Positions 1-9,889 are shown, counted from the stretch's first letter. The stretch: DNA of 64,000 nucleotides from Pedobacter rhizosphaerae (GCF_900111155.1 NZ_FOGG01000007.1:1-64000), one strand, 5' to 3'. Made by a program: numbers and translations. Notes: a model not told the origin generated them from the letters alone.

Positions 1-345
1 GTATTTATTCTTACCAATTTCTCGACATCATTCTTGCCAATTTCTCTGTATCCGCGATTACGAAAAATCCTGTATTTTTAATTACCGATTACAACTTACC
101 TTGAACTTGTGATTTCGCGGCGATTGTTACGTGCTGGTTCTGAATAGGAACGTGATCAGGAACCTCACCACCCGCATACTGGATTGGGCTCAGACTCATA
201 CATTAGCTCAAAAATGCTTTAATCCGTGAGCCGAACAGGTAAGAATGAAAATGATGATTTCGCATATACAATATTGTTAGTCTCATGGCGAATCTGTATT
301 TTAACTTCAATTTATAAATCTGTAACGCCAGTTTACCAAACGCTC
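1..345. other. Non-coding left edge, nothing recognised
   Basis: No convincing reading frame, RNA gene or terminator was found. An open frame could begin at the GTG at 226, but the 40 residues it would add before the ATG at 346 do not look like the start of a KAP NTPase. The 3' or 5' part of a neighbouring gene beyond the window edge cannot be excluded. Confidence 0.4.
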
Positions 346-3300
346 ATGAGTTTCACCTTTATACCAGAATCACCTAAGGAAAACGAGGAAAAATTAGAAT
401 TCGGCCACCGCGAAATCGTTTCAACCCTAAAGGAAATAATTACCACGCAGAGCCACAACCTTACTATTGGACTTTTCGGAGGCTGGGGCACAGGAAAAAG
501 TTCCATAATAGAAAGCCTGAAAAAACAGTTGCTTGAAGATAAAATACCTTTGGTAATTTTTGATGTATGGAAACATGAGGGGGACGCTCTTAGAAGGACG
601 TTCATAACTGAATGTCACAACCAGTTGTCAAATGTGCCTTACGGAACAACATACCTGAAGGACAGCTATGCTGTTAGTGAAAACTTGAAAGGCGTTAAAA
701 CGACAAGTAACGAAAAGCTTGTTTTCAAGTGGAAAGAACTCGGTGTACGTGGTCTTGTTGCCATCATCGGAATATTTTTTATGTTTTTTTCTGTGTCGCT
801 GATATGCCTGGCGCTTTTCTTTCTGGAAGTAGATGTCCGCGACTACATTTCTTTCGGAAAGATAATCGGATTATTGACCGCTGGAGTTTCAGCCTCGCTG
901 TTTTTCAAATACATGAACGAATATATACATTTGGAAAAAAAAGAAGTTAAAGAAGAAAAATTCCAGGATCCGCACCAGTTCCAGAACGAATTCAAAAACA
1001 TGATTGCGGGTCTCTGCAGCCAGAGCAAAAAAGCTGTCATCACATTTGATAACCTTGATAGGATTTCTGGTAAAAATGCGCTGGATATTATTTCCACAAT
1101 CAAAACATTTTTAGATTTCAAAGATGAAAATGGTGGCAATACGGTTTTCTTCGTTATTCCCTGTGACGTGGAAAGTATGAAAGTACATATCGAAGCCAGT
1201 CTAAATATGGATACAATGAAAGACGGGAACTATACTGACGAATTTCTGAGGAAATTTTTCAATACAAGCCTATGGATACCGGACTTTTACACTTCTGAGC
1301 TGGAAGGCTTTGCGACAGCACACCTGAAAGCAACCGGGATACCAGAATTCCAAAACGAATACCTATCGTGGCTGATCATCAAAGTATTCAATAAGAACCC
1401 TAGACAGATCATCCAGTTTATCAATCTGCTCGTCTCCAATTATTTATTGCTCAAGAAAGTATCACAGAACAATGGTTTTCCAGACCGTGAATTTTATAAA
1501 AAAAACATTCCGCAGCTGGCAAAATTCCTGTTGATAAAACAGCGCCATCCCGAAGCAATTGAATATCTAAAAAGGGAGGGGATTTATAGTCTGGAATTGA
1601 ATGTACTGCCAAAAGATTTTCCATCAAGCGATCTGCTGGAATTGCTCAGACAAACTGAGGATATCCATATATCGAACATAGAACCTTTTCTGAAAGGGAG
1701 GATGACTTTGTCAGAACAGAACCATCCCAAAATAGTGAACCTGATTTCACTAATGAGTGTAAACGATTCGAAGTTCCAGGAGGCATCGCTGGAATGCGGC
1801 ATTGAAGAAAATTTAAAAGCTTTTATCGAACTAGCGAAAACCGCCTTTCTATCGTTTAAAAACAATGTACAAAAAAGTACATTTTTGAATAATACGCTGA
1901 AGCTCAGCAGGTCGATGAACCTTACCCTAAGTCCACCATTTTATCGGGAAATTGTTAGCTATGTGACCCAAAACCATGTTGCTGGGCATTACAAGCTATT
2001 GTCTCTGGATTTATTGGACACAGAAGTTTTCTCGAGGGCGAGCGGATTGACAGCGAGCGAAAAAAAGCTGATCTTGAAGGACATTATCGATGTCATATTG
2101 AAAAGTAAAAATCCCCTTTTACATAATAAGACCAGTAACCCAAATCCTGACATGGATCCTGGGGTGTATGATCCCATGTTCGTTTTTATAATCAAATACA
2201 AAAAGTTCATTGAGACGAGATATGTCGACGCTCTTCAGACGCACATTACAAATAACAGAAAAGGATTCAACCTGATCGTGCATTTTTTTTCAAACGAGGA
2301 AATACAGGAATTTTTCATCACCCAAGCCTTCAAAGAAAACATTAAAAAATCGATTGGGCCAAATTTATCCTATAGAGATATGTTTGAGAATCTACAATTT
2401 TTAGATAAGTTTCATCCCAGACAGGACTACGATGAGATACTCCTTAATACCTTTTCGACCTATTGGAACAAAATTTTTGACAGTGCGCAGGATATTATGG
2501 ATGGTTATGGGGTAATGTCTTCAGAACTCAGAGTAATTCTCATTAATAGGTTGATTTCACAACCTCGGACCGGCGAAAGGCAGCCCAATGCGGATCTCTT
2601 CTACAACATTTGTACATACATTAAAACTATTGAGGGCCTCGCCATCCTGCCATGGTTGCCGCTCGTCGAGCTAATCAATGAGTTTGATTTCGGAAAACAA
2701 TATGCACCTGGTGTGATTACCAATATTTTTGCTGTCGAAACTCCCTCGACAATCTCTACTATTGTTGATAACTTAAGTGATATGAATACCATTATGGGGT
2801 GGGACGATGATATCCAAAATACCTACCTGCTTTTTATTGCCGAGGATAAAGCAGATATAGACATAAAATTGCTTAATTCTGCACAAACCATCATATTGTT
2901 TACTTACTTGCTCGAAAACAAAAAGTTTGATAGAGCTTTTCATCTGGTGTTGCAAAACAGAAACGGACTTACTCTGGAAGAGATTGATCAGCTGCTAAAA
3001 TACATCACCGCAGCGCTCCTCGATTCGATAAGGTATGGAACGCTTCAACCAAACGCTCTTAGGCTAATGGAACTTTTTCTTTTTACAGCTGATAAAAATG
3101 CAGAAAAAATTTATGCCCATGGCTTCTGGACGATTGTAGCAGATATCTTATCGGACCTAAATATCGAAAATTCCAAAGCAGCTTATGAAGTCATTAAAGA
3201 AAATATAGCACTATTAGATGTGCAATATGCTGACGAGATGTTCCAGTACCTGTACAATGCCATCAGAGTAAAAGGTCTTTACGATCTGCCCTACCTGCAT

Positions 3301-3633
3301 GAAATATTTTACGGATTAACGATTTCGATTTCAAAAGAGAGTATTTTCAATCAATATTTTCAGTTGCTTTTTTCAGAGGTTCTAAGGTTTACTCGCAGCT
3401 TGAATGTTCTGCTCGTTGCGGTTGAAGCAATACAGCAACATAATCAGGAGAATGAGGAAAACGTTAAGTGTATCACAGGTTTTATTGAATATTGCAAGGA
3501 AAATATGGAAAATGTTCAAAGAACAGAACTTCAGCCGGTTTTTACAGCCCTGAAAAAGAAATTCAAAAATAGAAGGAAATCAGATTTATTGAAAATAAGA
3601 AATGTTCTAAATACTCTTATAGAAGAGGAATAA
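346..3633 (+). CDS. KAP family membrane-associated P-loop NTPase
   Basis: Large protein of 1095 residues from the ATG at 346. An earlier in-frame GTG at 226 adds only a poor 40-residue extension. Walker A is GGWGTGKS at residues 45-52 and a Walker B-like TFDNLD lies near 233-238. Two hydrophobic segments (about 132-160 and 170-190) sit between the two motifs, which is the hallmark of KAP NTPases, where membrane helices are inserted into the P-loop domain. The long C-terminal part (about 400-1095) looks helical and repetitive with no named domain that I recognise. KAP proteins are thought to act at the inner face of the membrane. Some bacterial members sit in defence islands, and this one is about 1.4 kb upstream of a Hachiman-like pair, but a defence role is inference only. 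No operon partner is evident. Confidence 0.85.
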   Translation: MSFTFIPESPKENEEKLEFGHREIVSTLKEIITTQSHNLTIGLFGGWGTGKSSIIESLKKQLLEDKIPLVIFDVWKHEGDALRRTFITECHNQLSNVPYGTTYLKDSYAVSENLKGVKTTSNEKLVFKWKELGVRGLVAIIGIFFMFFSVSLICLALFFLEVDVRDYISFGKIIGLLTAGVSASLFFKYMNEYIHLEKKEVKEEKFQDPHQFQNEFKNMIAGLCSQSKKAVITFDNLDRISGKNALDIISTIKTFLDFKDENGGNTVFFVIPCDVESMKVHIEASLNMDTMKDGNYTDEFLRKFFNTSLWIPDFYTSELEGFATAHLKATGIPEFQNEYLSWLIIKVFNKNPRQIIQFINLLVSNYLLLKKVSQNNGFPDREFYKKNIPQLAKFLLIKQRHPEAIEYLKREGIYSLELNVLPKDFPSSDLLELLRQTEDIHISNIEPFLKGRMTLSEQNHPKIVNLISLMSVNDSKFQEASLECGIEENLKAFIELAKTAFLSFKNNVQKSTFLNNTLKLSRSMNLTLSPPFYREIVSYVTQNHVAGHYKLLSLDLLDTEVFSRASGLTASEKKLILKDIIDVILKSKNPLLHNKTSNPNPDMDPGVYDPMFVFIIKYKKFIETRYVDALQTHITNNRKGFNLIVHFFSNEEIQEFFITQAFKENIKKSIGPNLSYRDMFENLQFLDKFHPRQDYDEILLNTFSTYWNKIFDSAQDIMDGYGVMSSELRVILINRLISQPRTGERQPNADLFYNICTYIKTIEGLAILPWLPLVELINEFDFGKQYAPGVITNIFAVETPSTISTIVDNLSDMNTIMGWDDDIQNTYLLFIAEDKADIDIKLLNSAQTIILFTYLLENKKFDRAFHLVLQNRNGLTLEEIDQLLKYITAALLDSIRYGTLQPNALRLMELFLFTADKNAEKIYAHGFWTIVADILSDLNIENSKAAYEVIKENIALLDVQYADEMFQYLYNAIRVKGLYDLPYLHEIFYGLTISISKESIFNQYFQLLFSEVLRFTRSLNVLLVAVEAIQQHNQENEENVKCITGFIEYCKENMENVQRTELQPVFTALKKKFKNRRKSDLLKIRNVLNTLIEEE

Positions 3634-4113
3634 AAACGGCACTGGGAAGATAATTGTGTATTTTATGGGTGAATTATCCTTCATTTTGGGCCAACTGGTC
3701 GATAATATGATTGCCGGGCTGTAGCATAAAGAGTTCCTTTCTCTCTGAATAAATATAGGCGGACTTTTTTCAGTTTTTCTTACATTCTAAGCTTTCTGGG
3801 CTGGCTCTTTTCAGAGATGCTCATCCGTATAAAGAGACGAGATATTTTGGCCTGTTAAAGAATATATCCGAAAAACATTAAAAACTTTCGAAATTATCTG
3901 TTGACTCAAGTCCATCTAAGACTTGTCATTCGAATCTACAGCTTTTAGCCAAGCTTACATAAAAATGTGATCAGGAAAATGTGTAAAGAAAAGCTAGTTA
4001 CGAGATATGCTCGGAGATTTTCGCCGAAATACTACAGTTGTAGCCCCTATAGATTATCATTTCTGTTGAGACAGAACTAATGGTAATTGGGGCATTTGAA
4101 TTTAAGTGTATAA
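3634..4113. other. 480-bp intergenic stretch, no gene seen
   Basis: AT-rich DNA between the convergent KAP NTPase and a minus-strand gene. Only short frames are present and no strong hairpin with a T run was found. It may hold decayed sequence. Confidence 0.4.
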
Positions 4114-4677
4114 TTAAAGCGGGTAGCTGCGCGAGATCTTTCTTTTGGAATAATCGTGTGCCCAGTTGGGGTAGGTTTGTGCCAACTCATCCAGGTAGCG
4201 GTTAGCGGCAGCTTTGTATCTGTTGAACAGTTTCCTTCTGGCAAGGATTTGGGCAGGGCTTAGCATCCATGATTCATCTCCTGAAAACCTGAAGCAGAGT
4301 TCTTCGTATATTTGTGCACGCAGCATTTTTGCCCTTTGATCGATCATTCTTAGCTCCACACACTTCTCAATCATGTTTTTGGCGATGGTCAGGTTTTCAA
4401 GGGCTCCTTTGGCACGCGGGTAGGGCTGGGCAAGTAGCTGGTTGAAGCTGTAATGTAGCAGTGCTCGGTAGAATAAACTGGTGGTGTCAGCTGGCTTGGT
4501 TTTAAGGACTTGATCTAGGCTATCTGACAATATCTGGTATTTGCCTTTCGGGGGAACGATGAGCATACCTTCTTCTTTTGTTCTAACGGTGCCGGAAATG
4601 ATTTTGGTTTGGGGCAGCTGGGCTTGAAGGGTTGTAATGAGCGTAGTGAGGAGTAAAGTGAGGGCTTGTTTTTTCAT
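4114..4677 (-). CDS. Small exported protein of unknown function
   Basis: Protein of 187 residues. The first 19 or so form a typical signal peptide (MKKQ, then a Leu/Thr-rich core ending LQAQ), so it is probably exported to the periplasm. The rest is helical and rich in Ala, Leu and Arg, with segments such as LFYRALLHYSFNQLL and AANRYLDELAQTYPNW that resemble tetratricopeptide-like helices, though no clear TPR consensus can be called. Transcribed alone, convergent with the KAP gene. I do not recognise the family. Confidence 0.6.
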   Translation of the reverse strand: MKKQALTLLLTTLITTLQAQLPQTKIISGTVRTKEEGMLIVPPKGKYQILSDSLDQVLKTKPADTTSLFYRALLHYSFNQLLAQPYPRAKGALENLTIAKNMIEKCVELRMIDQRAKMLRAQIYEELCFRFSGDESWMLSPAQILARRKLFNRYKAAANRYLDELAQTYPNWAHDYSKRKISRSYPL

Positions 4678-4920
4678 GGGTCGTAGGTTTAGGTGGAGAC
4701 AATTTAATGAATCTGGTTTACTTTGTCCAATTTGTAATTGGATTGTTGAGAAGTTGGGTTTGGGGAGGGTTGGTAGGTAGAGGTATGAGACGTTGTTTGG
4801 GATTGTTTACGGGCGTTAGGGAAATCGTTTTTATGGACGGGGGGGCATGTTTTTTTTTGCTGTCCCCCACGAGTCGTGCCATCTGGTGTATCTTTTCTTG
4901 AAAATAGGACGCCGCTGATT

Positions 4921-4933
4921 TCCCTGACAGGGA
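4921..4933. promoter_or_regulatory. Palindrome TCCCTG-A-CAGGGA upstream of hamA-like gene
   Basis: Perfect 6-bp inverted repeat with a 1-bp centre, 66 bp before the start codon of the hamA-like gene. No T run follows, so it reads more like an operator than a terminator. No cognate regulator gene is adjacent. Confidence 0.35.
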
Positions 4934-4980
4934 AGAGATTCTAGGTGATTAAGGTTGCAACGGTTTCTATTCTATGGGGC

Positions 4981-4988
4981 AGGGGAGG
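4981..4988 (+). promoter_or_regulatory. Ribosome binding site that fixes the hamA-like start
   Basis: AGGGGAGG lies 11 nt before the ATG at 5000. A TTG at 4955 is also in frame, but it would place this purine tract inside the coding region and has no comparable site, so 5000 is preferred. Confidence 0.5.
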
Positions 4989-4999
4989 GAACCGTACCA

Positions 5000-5872
5000 A
5001 TGGATTATGTTCATTTTTTTACAAATTCAACTATTGGATTAAAATTAATTACTTTTATTTTAGAACCAAATTCAAAATTATTATGCTCTCAAATGTTAAA
5101 CGCAATAGATACACCCTTTAAGAATATTTTAGTCAAAGATATAGGTAATGGTAATAAACTTTACCTCATAGACTTCGAGGTACTTTCACCAGAGATGATC
5201 GACTCGATAGATGCACAGCTTGTAAAAATCTGTGAAGGAAATTCTGGAAGGACGGTACAATTGGTCAAAGACCGTATCAAAACCTACCTCACCTCGAAAA
5301 AAGGAAGTGACTTAGAAATTGGTTCTATTGCGGAATTCATGCTCCATCACCACCTCAACCTGCTCGGGTTTGTCCCAAAGTTCATGTACTTCAATCTTGA
5401 AGAGAACTCGATCAAAAAAGGTTTTGACGGATACTATCTCCTCGGTAGTGAACAATGGATACTTGAAAGCAAATCGGGAAGGATTTCAACGAAAAATATT
5501 TCGCATTCAAATAAGATTATCGAATCCTATAACGACCTGAAGTCGAAACTCAATGGTGGCCCGGTAAACAATCCCTGGCAAAATGCAGTGAGCCATGCCG
5601 GACACTATTATGTGGGTGTAATACCAGATCTTGTAAAACAACTGCAGGATTTAGCAACTAGATATCAAAATAAGATCTTTGAGAAAATCAAGGATTATAA
5701 TATTATTCCAGGTTCCACCATCTTTTTGGATGGTAACTGGATAAAACCTGACAATGGAGTTATAGAAAGCGAAATCAAGGATTTGATTAACAAACTGGAA
5801 TTCAAAAAAATCAAGGTCATTTGTCTGACAAAAAAGTCAATTGATCTTTTCTGGGACTACTTAAATTCCTAA
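5000..5872 (+). CDS. hamA: HamA-like (DUF1837) PD-(D/E)XK nuclease of a Hachiman system
   Basis: Protein of 290 residues from the ATG at 5000. A PD-(D/E)XK nuclease core is visible: Glu112 in SIAEFML, Asp143 in KKGFDGYY, and the Glu156-x-Lys158 pair in ILESKSG. This spacing and the N-terminal beta-rich region match HamA/DUF1837 proteins, also called AbpA. The gene ends 3 bp before a large SF2 helicase gene, the standard HamA-HamB arrangement. In characterised Hachiman systems HamB holds HamA inactive until the helicase senses damaged or foreign DNA ends; HamA then degrades DNA. The same role is inferred here. Family assignment rests on motif pattern, length and gene pairing. Confidence 0.75.
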   Translation: MDYVHFFTNSTIGLKLITFILEPNSKLLCSQMLNAIDTPFKNILVKDIGNGNKLYLIDFEVLSPEMIDSIDAQLVKICEGNSGRTVQLVKDRIKTYLTSKKGSDLEIGSIAEFMLHHHLNLLGFVPKFMYFNLEENSIKKGFDGYYLLGSEQWILESKSGRISTKNISHSNKIIESYNDLKSKLNGGPVNNPWQNAVSHAGHYYVGVIPDLVKQLQDLATRYQNKIFEKIKDYNIIPGSTIFLDGNWIKPDNGVIESEIKDLINKLEFKKIKVICLTKKSIDLFWDYLNS

Positions 5873-5875
5873 AAC

Positions 5876-8326
5876 ATGCAGGCACTCGAAAAGCGAAAGC
5901 TAAAACAACTTAACAAAATCGCATATTTCAGGGATTCCCTAAAAGCATTAAGTACAACTAACGACCAAAACACTGAGCAGTTAAGCTATTTATTGCATTG
6001 TTCGTTAGTGTTTCTTGATCATTACCAAGCTGATAGAAGGTTTACAAGTTATGCCGAATTTTCATATTACCTCATCCTTAAGTACGCTGTGACCTATAAT
6101 GATTACCAGCCACTTTATGATTTTTCGCTGAATTTTGGATTTTATCCAATCGTAAAATCGATCAGGGAAAATAAATTAATAGATAGGTTTACGATCCAGG
6201 GTATTTGCGAAGAGGAGGAATTGGGACGTTTTAAAACCAATCAATATTACGAGACGCTGCACCAGTTTGTAGAAAAGAAAAAGTTGTTAGAGGACAATTC
6301 GCTTGAGGTTAGTTTCATTGCACCTACATCTTTTGGGAAGAGCTCGGTAATTGTCGACTGTATAAAAGCATATGGGCAGGACCGTTTAAGAATACTTATA
6401 ATAGTTCCAACCAAATCCCTGCTCATGCAGACCTATAGGATGATTAGGGAAGCGGATTTGCAAAGAAAAATTATCATTCATGATGAAATGTTCCAAAATG
6501 AGAGTTCCTTTATCGCCGTGTTCACACAAGAACGAGCGCTAAGGTTGCTTTATAAAGCAGAAGTGTCTTTCGATCTTATGTTTCTGGATGAAGCTCACAA
6601 TATCTTGGACGGCAATTTTCGGAGCATCTTAATCACTAGAACACTTCGGATAAATAAACTCCGAAACCCAGGACAGAAGATTATTTACCTTTCTCCATTG
6701 ATCAATGACATTCAAAATATAACATTGGAGGCTAGTCAAGAAATTAAACAGCATAAAGTTGGCTTCAATATTAAAGAGCCTGAGATTTATGAATTCCGGT
6801 TGGACAATACAGTACATCAGTACAATCGTTTTGTGGACGAATTCTATCCACAGGGTACTGCGCAAGGGAAGTTTCAGTACGTTCTTAGTACAGCAGGTGA
6901 GAGAAATTTTTTGTATGCCTATTCTCCTAGGAAGATTGAATGCCTGGCCAAAGAACTTGCCGCTAATATACCAACATTAGTTGCAAGCCAAAAACTGGCC
7001 GAACTCATTAAAATACTAAAGCAAGAGGTTCATGAAAGTTTCTATATTGTTGATTACGCTAGCAAGGGCGTGATTTATTTACATGGCAAACTCCCGGATT
7101 TGATAAAAGAATATCTTGAAAGTAAATTTCGTGAATTGCCTGAGATCAGATATTTGGTTGCGAATTCCGTAATACTTGAAGGCATGAACCTTCCAATCGA
7201 TACCTTATATATCTTCAATACACATGGATTGAGCGGAAAGGAGCTTACAAATCTCATTGGGCGAGTAAATCGGCTGAACACGATTTTCACGTCAGGTGAA
7301 AACAACCTATATAAGCTCCTTCCAAAAGTCCACTTTATCAATAGCGAATACTATAACCGGGCCAAAAGCAATATGGCTAATAAAATCGTCCTTTTAAGGA
7401 GTAACATCTTTAAAGATTTAGTTAAAAATCCAACATTGGAGGCTTTTGACATTAATAGTGTGAGCGATAAGTCTAACGCAACAGCGACATTGGAGAAGAT
7501 TACTGCCATACAGTCCAATGAGCTTTTTCTGTCCTCATCTCCTCAGACCGAGGTTGAAAGGATTAAAATTTATGTGATTCAGTCGGGAATTACTGAGTTT
7601 TATAGAAATGTAGACCAGTTATCAGGATTTCTAGCAGACAGAATTATTTACATCAAAGGTAAAAATAATGAATGGAAAGCATTAAGTATGTTAGAAAAAA
7701 TCTACCAGATGTTTATTGTTAAAATCGGTGACGAAAAATTTGTAAAAGACCTCGAGTTCAAGAGGATTTCGTATCCAGAGACACGCAACCATTATGAAAA
7801 CTATATTACAATTAGCCAGAGGAAATCATTAAGGGAAAACATAATTGAACTTGTCAAGTATTTCCAATCGAGGGTAGAAAAGAATAATGTGATGTTCTAT
7901 TTCGGTGAAAGTTATGGGGAGAAGGCCTATGTTTCTGACGAATATAACGGGGAAAAAGAAGTGTATGTCGACCTTTCAGAAAAATCCTTTTCCGAACTGG
8001 TCAATCTTGCAATTGTAAAACTGAAATTGGAAGATGATTTTGTGGCGTACAAACTAAACAAGTTTATCGTGATGATGTATGACTTCAACCTTATTTCGGC
8101 TGACGACTATCACGAGTATGTATATGGAACCACTGATGAGAAAAAGATTTCACTTTCAAAAATTGGACTTAATGTAAGCCTTATTTCTCGTTTAGAAAGG
8201 GATGGGCAGTTGGGTAATTTAGTAGTCGACCAGTTTAATAATTTACGAAGTACGCCTGTTTTTGATCATTTTAAAACCCAGATAAACGATTTCTACAGGT
8301 TTGAAATCGACAGGTTTATAAATTAA
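5876..8326 (+). CDS. hamB: HamB-like SF2 helicase of a Hachiman system
   Basis: Protein of 816 residues starting 3 bp after the hamA-like stop, so the two are probably cotranslated. Superfamily 2 helicase motifs are clear: motif I APTSFGKSS at 149-157, motif II DEAH at 238-241, a motif V-like EGMNLP at 435-440, and motif VI GRVNR at 462-466. The EG(M/V)NLP and GRVNR pair is typical of the helicases that partner DUF1837 nucleases. About 130 residues precede motif I and 350 follow motif VI; these could bind HamA or DNA. Role: ATP-driven DNA sensing that controls the nuclease. Specificity cannot be read from sequence. A terminator follows directly. Confidence 0.8.
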   Translation: MQALEKRKLKQLNKIAYFRDSLKALSTTNDQNTEQLSYLLHCSLVFLDHYQADRRFTSYAEFSYYLILKYAVTYNDYQPLYDFSLNFGFYPIVKSIRENKLIDRFTIQGICEEEELGRFKTNQYYETLHQFVEKKKLLEDNSLEVSFIAPTSFGKSSVIVDCIKAYGQDRLRILIIVPTKSLLMQTYRMIREADLQRKIIIHDEMFQNESSFIAVFTQERALRLLYKAEVSFDLMFLDEAHNILDGNFRSILITRTLRINKLRNPGQKIIYLSPLINDIQNITLEASQEIKQHKVGFNIKEPEIYEFRLDNTVHQYNRFVDEFYPQGTAQGKFQYVLSTAGERNFLYAYSPRKIECLAKELAANIPTLVASQKLAELIKILKQEVHESFYIVDYASKGVIYLHGKLPDLIKEYLESKFRELPEIRYLVANSVILEGMNLPIDTLYIFNTHGLSGKELTNLIGRVNRLNTIFTSGENNLYKLLPKVHFINSEYYNRAKSNMANKIVLLRSNIFKDLVKNPTLEAFDINSVSDKSNATATLEKITAIQSNELFLSSSPQTEVERIKIYVIQSGITEFYRNVDQLSGFLADRIIYIKGKNNEWKALSMLEKIYQMFIVKIGDEKFVKDLEFKRISYPETRNHYENYITISQRKSLRENIIELVKYFQSRVEKNNVMFYFGESYGEKAYVSDEYNGEKEVYVDLSEKSFSELVNLAIVKLKLEDDFVAYKLNKFIVMMYDFNLISADDYHEYVYGTTDEKKISLSKIGLNVSLISRLERDGQLGNLVVDQFNNLRSTPVFDHFKTQINDFYRFEIDRFIN

Positions 8327-8339
8327 TTGTGCAATATAG

Positions 8340-8368
8340 AAATGCCGACATTTGTTGGCATTTTTCTT
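8340..8368 (+). terminator. Intrinsic terminator of the hamAB-like operon
   Basis: A 10-bp stem (AAATGCCGAC pairing with GTTGGCATTT, one G-T pair) with an ATTT loop, followed by a T-rich tract, begins 14 bp after the helicase stop codon. It closes the two-gene unit. Confidence 0.8.
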
Positions 8369-8581
8369 CTCAAACTAGCTTTGGTCTATCAAAAACAAAT
8401 AAGCTATAACAATATTTATCCTTTTTAGAAAACCAGCTGCAGAAAGCTTATAATTGAAATTGTTTGTTATGCTTACGTGCTTGTGTCTATGTTATACAGT
8501 GTTCTATCGGTATTTCGCTAAAAATGTATACTGATTCACATTTCAATCTGACCTATTCATTGTTCAGTCATTATCCGCATT

Positions 8582-9889
8582 CTATTGCCTCTCAAAATTA
8601 ATTGCACGTGCATTTCTCAGATAGTAATAAGTTAATATTAGAGTTAGGATAATATATACACATAACAAGAGAATATGATTTTTATGGAATAATAATATTA
8701 CAGATGCTATAAACATTATTAAGTTAAATAGCCAGATTCTATTAAAGTGATTACGAAGTACCGATCTTAAATTTTTAGAATATTCACTTATAATTTTAAA
8801 ATCATCAAGAATGAATAAAATCGAGAAATTCAATAGACTTAAATATATACTTTTATATCCTAGAATTATAAATAGCTCTGCTAGAGCGATATTTAAAATG
8901 TAAAATGAAATCTGTGTAAAAAATAAAGTTTCGCGATCTTCAAAAATCATAAATCGATCATATTCTTTAATTTGCCTTAGTGGCAAAAAACCTAAAACAA
9001 TAAAATGAGCAATTCTTCCATGTAGAACTTGCTTGTAGATGTAAGTCGAAAGGTAGATGATAATTAGTAGTGATGAAATTCTTATCGGAAAAATTCCTAA
9101 GAGGTTGTCCTTGGAAAACCACTCCGAGAAACTTGAATTTAAAATATTGAAAATACCATTAAAAATAGAGAAAAAACCAAAAAAGAGACCAATGCAAAGT
9201 ATTATAGTAATAAAAAAATATTTGAAAAAAACCATTTTAATCTTTCTATAATCCCAAGTGTCACTGTTTTTTTTGATGAAAGCATTATTGAAAAAAATAA
9301 AAATTAATGTCGTTAAGATTAAAGAAAAATATACGCCTTTATTATAATTGTCTTGACCATCTTTCGTTACATTTAGCCAATCTAAAAGACTTTGGTTATT
9401 TGCTGAAAAGTAATTATCTAATTCAATTATATATTTTAGTATGTTTCTGAATATAAAGAATGTCAATATGAAAGATATTAATCTAAATATTATGTAGGTG
9501 ATATTTGTAATAAAACTATCCAGCTGTTTATTGGATGTTGAAATTGTTCGAAATGTTTGGAAAAGTTCTGCAGAGTTAAAAAGGATAATCACAATAGATA
9601 CACAAAAAGGTACTATAAGGTATAAATATAATGGGCCATCATTCAAATCGATAATATTGGATCTAATGAATTCTTTACTCAAAAATCCAAATAGATTAAA
9701 TAGACCAAAAGAAACATATGAAATAGCAAATAGCAAACTTAGTTTAAAAATGTTGAACAGTGCTTTCCAACCGAATAGATGGTAGAGACGTTCGGTTATG
9801 GAACCATAATTTCTTAGGTGTATTTCGGAATAAAATTCTATTACTACAATAATTGCAGTAAATGTTAAAAGATAATTAAAGTTTGTCAT
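8582..9889 (-). CDS. Multi-pass membrane protein, unknown family
   Basis: Protein of 435 residues, very rich in Ile, Leu and Phe, with about ten hydrophobic helices spread over the whole length (for instance near residues 4-22, 43-70, 88-112, 134-158, 185-205 and 225-255, with several more to the C-terminus). There is no signal-peptide cleavage site, no lipobox and no motif that I recognise. The coding sequence is very AT-rich compared with the Sus loci. It is transcribed alone, tail to tail with the Hachiman-like operon. Its place between defence genes makes a membrane effector possible, but nothing in the protein itself shows this. Confidence 0.6.
   Translation of the reverse strand: MTNFNYLLTFTAIIVVIEFYSEIHLRNYGSITERLYHLFGWKALFNIFKLSLLFAISYVSFGLFNLFGFLSKEFIRSNIIDLNDGPLYLYLIVPFCVSIVIILFNSAELFQTFRTISTSNKQLDSFITNITYIIFRLISFILTFFIFRNILKYIIELDNYFSANNQSLLDWLNVTKDGQDNYNKGVYFSLILTTLIFIFFNNAFIKKNSDTWDYRKIKMVFFKYFFITIILCIGLFFGFFSIFNGIFNILNSSFSEWFSKDNLLGIFPIRISSLLIIIYLSTYIYKQVLHGRIAHFIVLGFLPLRQIKEYDRFMIFEDRETLFFTQISFYILNIALAELFIILGYKSIYLSLLNFSILFILDDFKIISEYSKNLRSVLRNHFNRIWLFNLIMFIASVILLFHKNHILLLCVYIILTLILTYYYLRNARAINFERQ

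Larger units (their letters stand above)
4678..4999. other. Intergenic region upstream of the Hachiman-like pair
   Basis: Divergent intergenic stretch. It contains the palindrome described at 4921-4933 and a purine-rich ribosome binding site at 4981-4988. A 64-codon frame inside it (4707-4901) has a composition unlike a protein and was not accepted. Confidence 0.4.

Noticed and set aside
226..345. GTG start extending the KAP NTPase by 40 residues
   Set aside because: The extension has a composition unlike the family, and the ATG at 346 starts directly before the conserved region.
4707..4901. 64-codon open frame upstream of the Hachiman-like pair
   Set aside because: G/T-rich frame with no family resemblance, no clear start context, and overlaps a divergent promoter region.
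4955..4999. TTG start for the hamA-like gene
   Set aside because: A purine-rich binding site lies between it and the ATG at 5000, which fits better.
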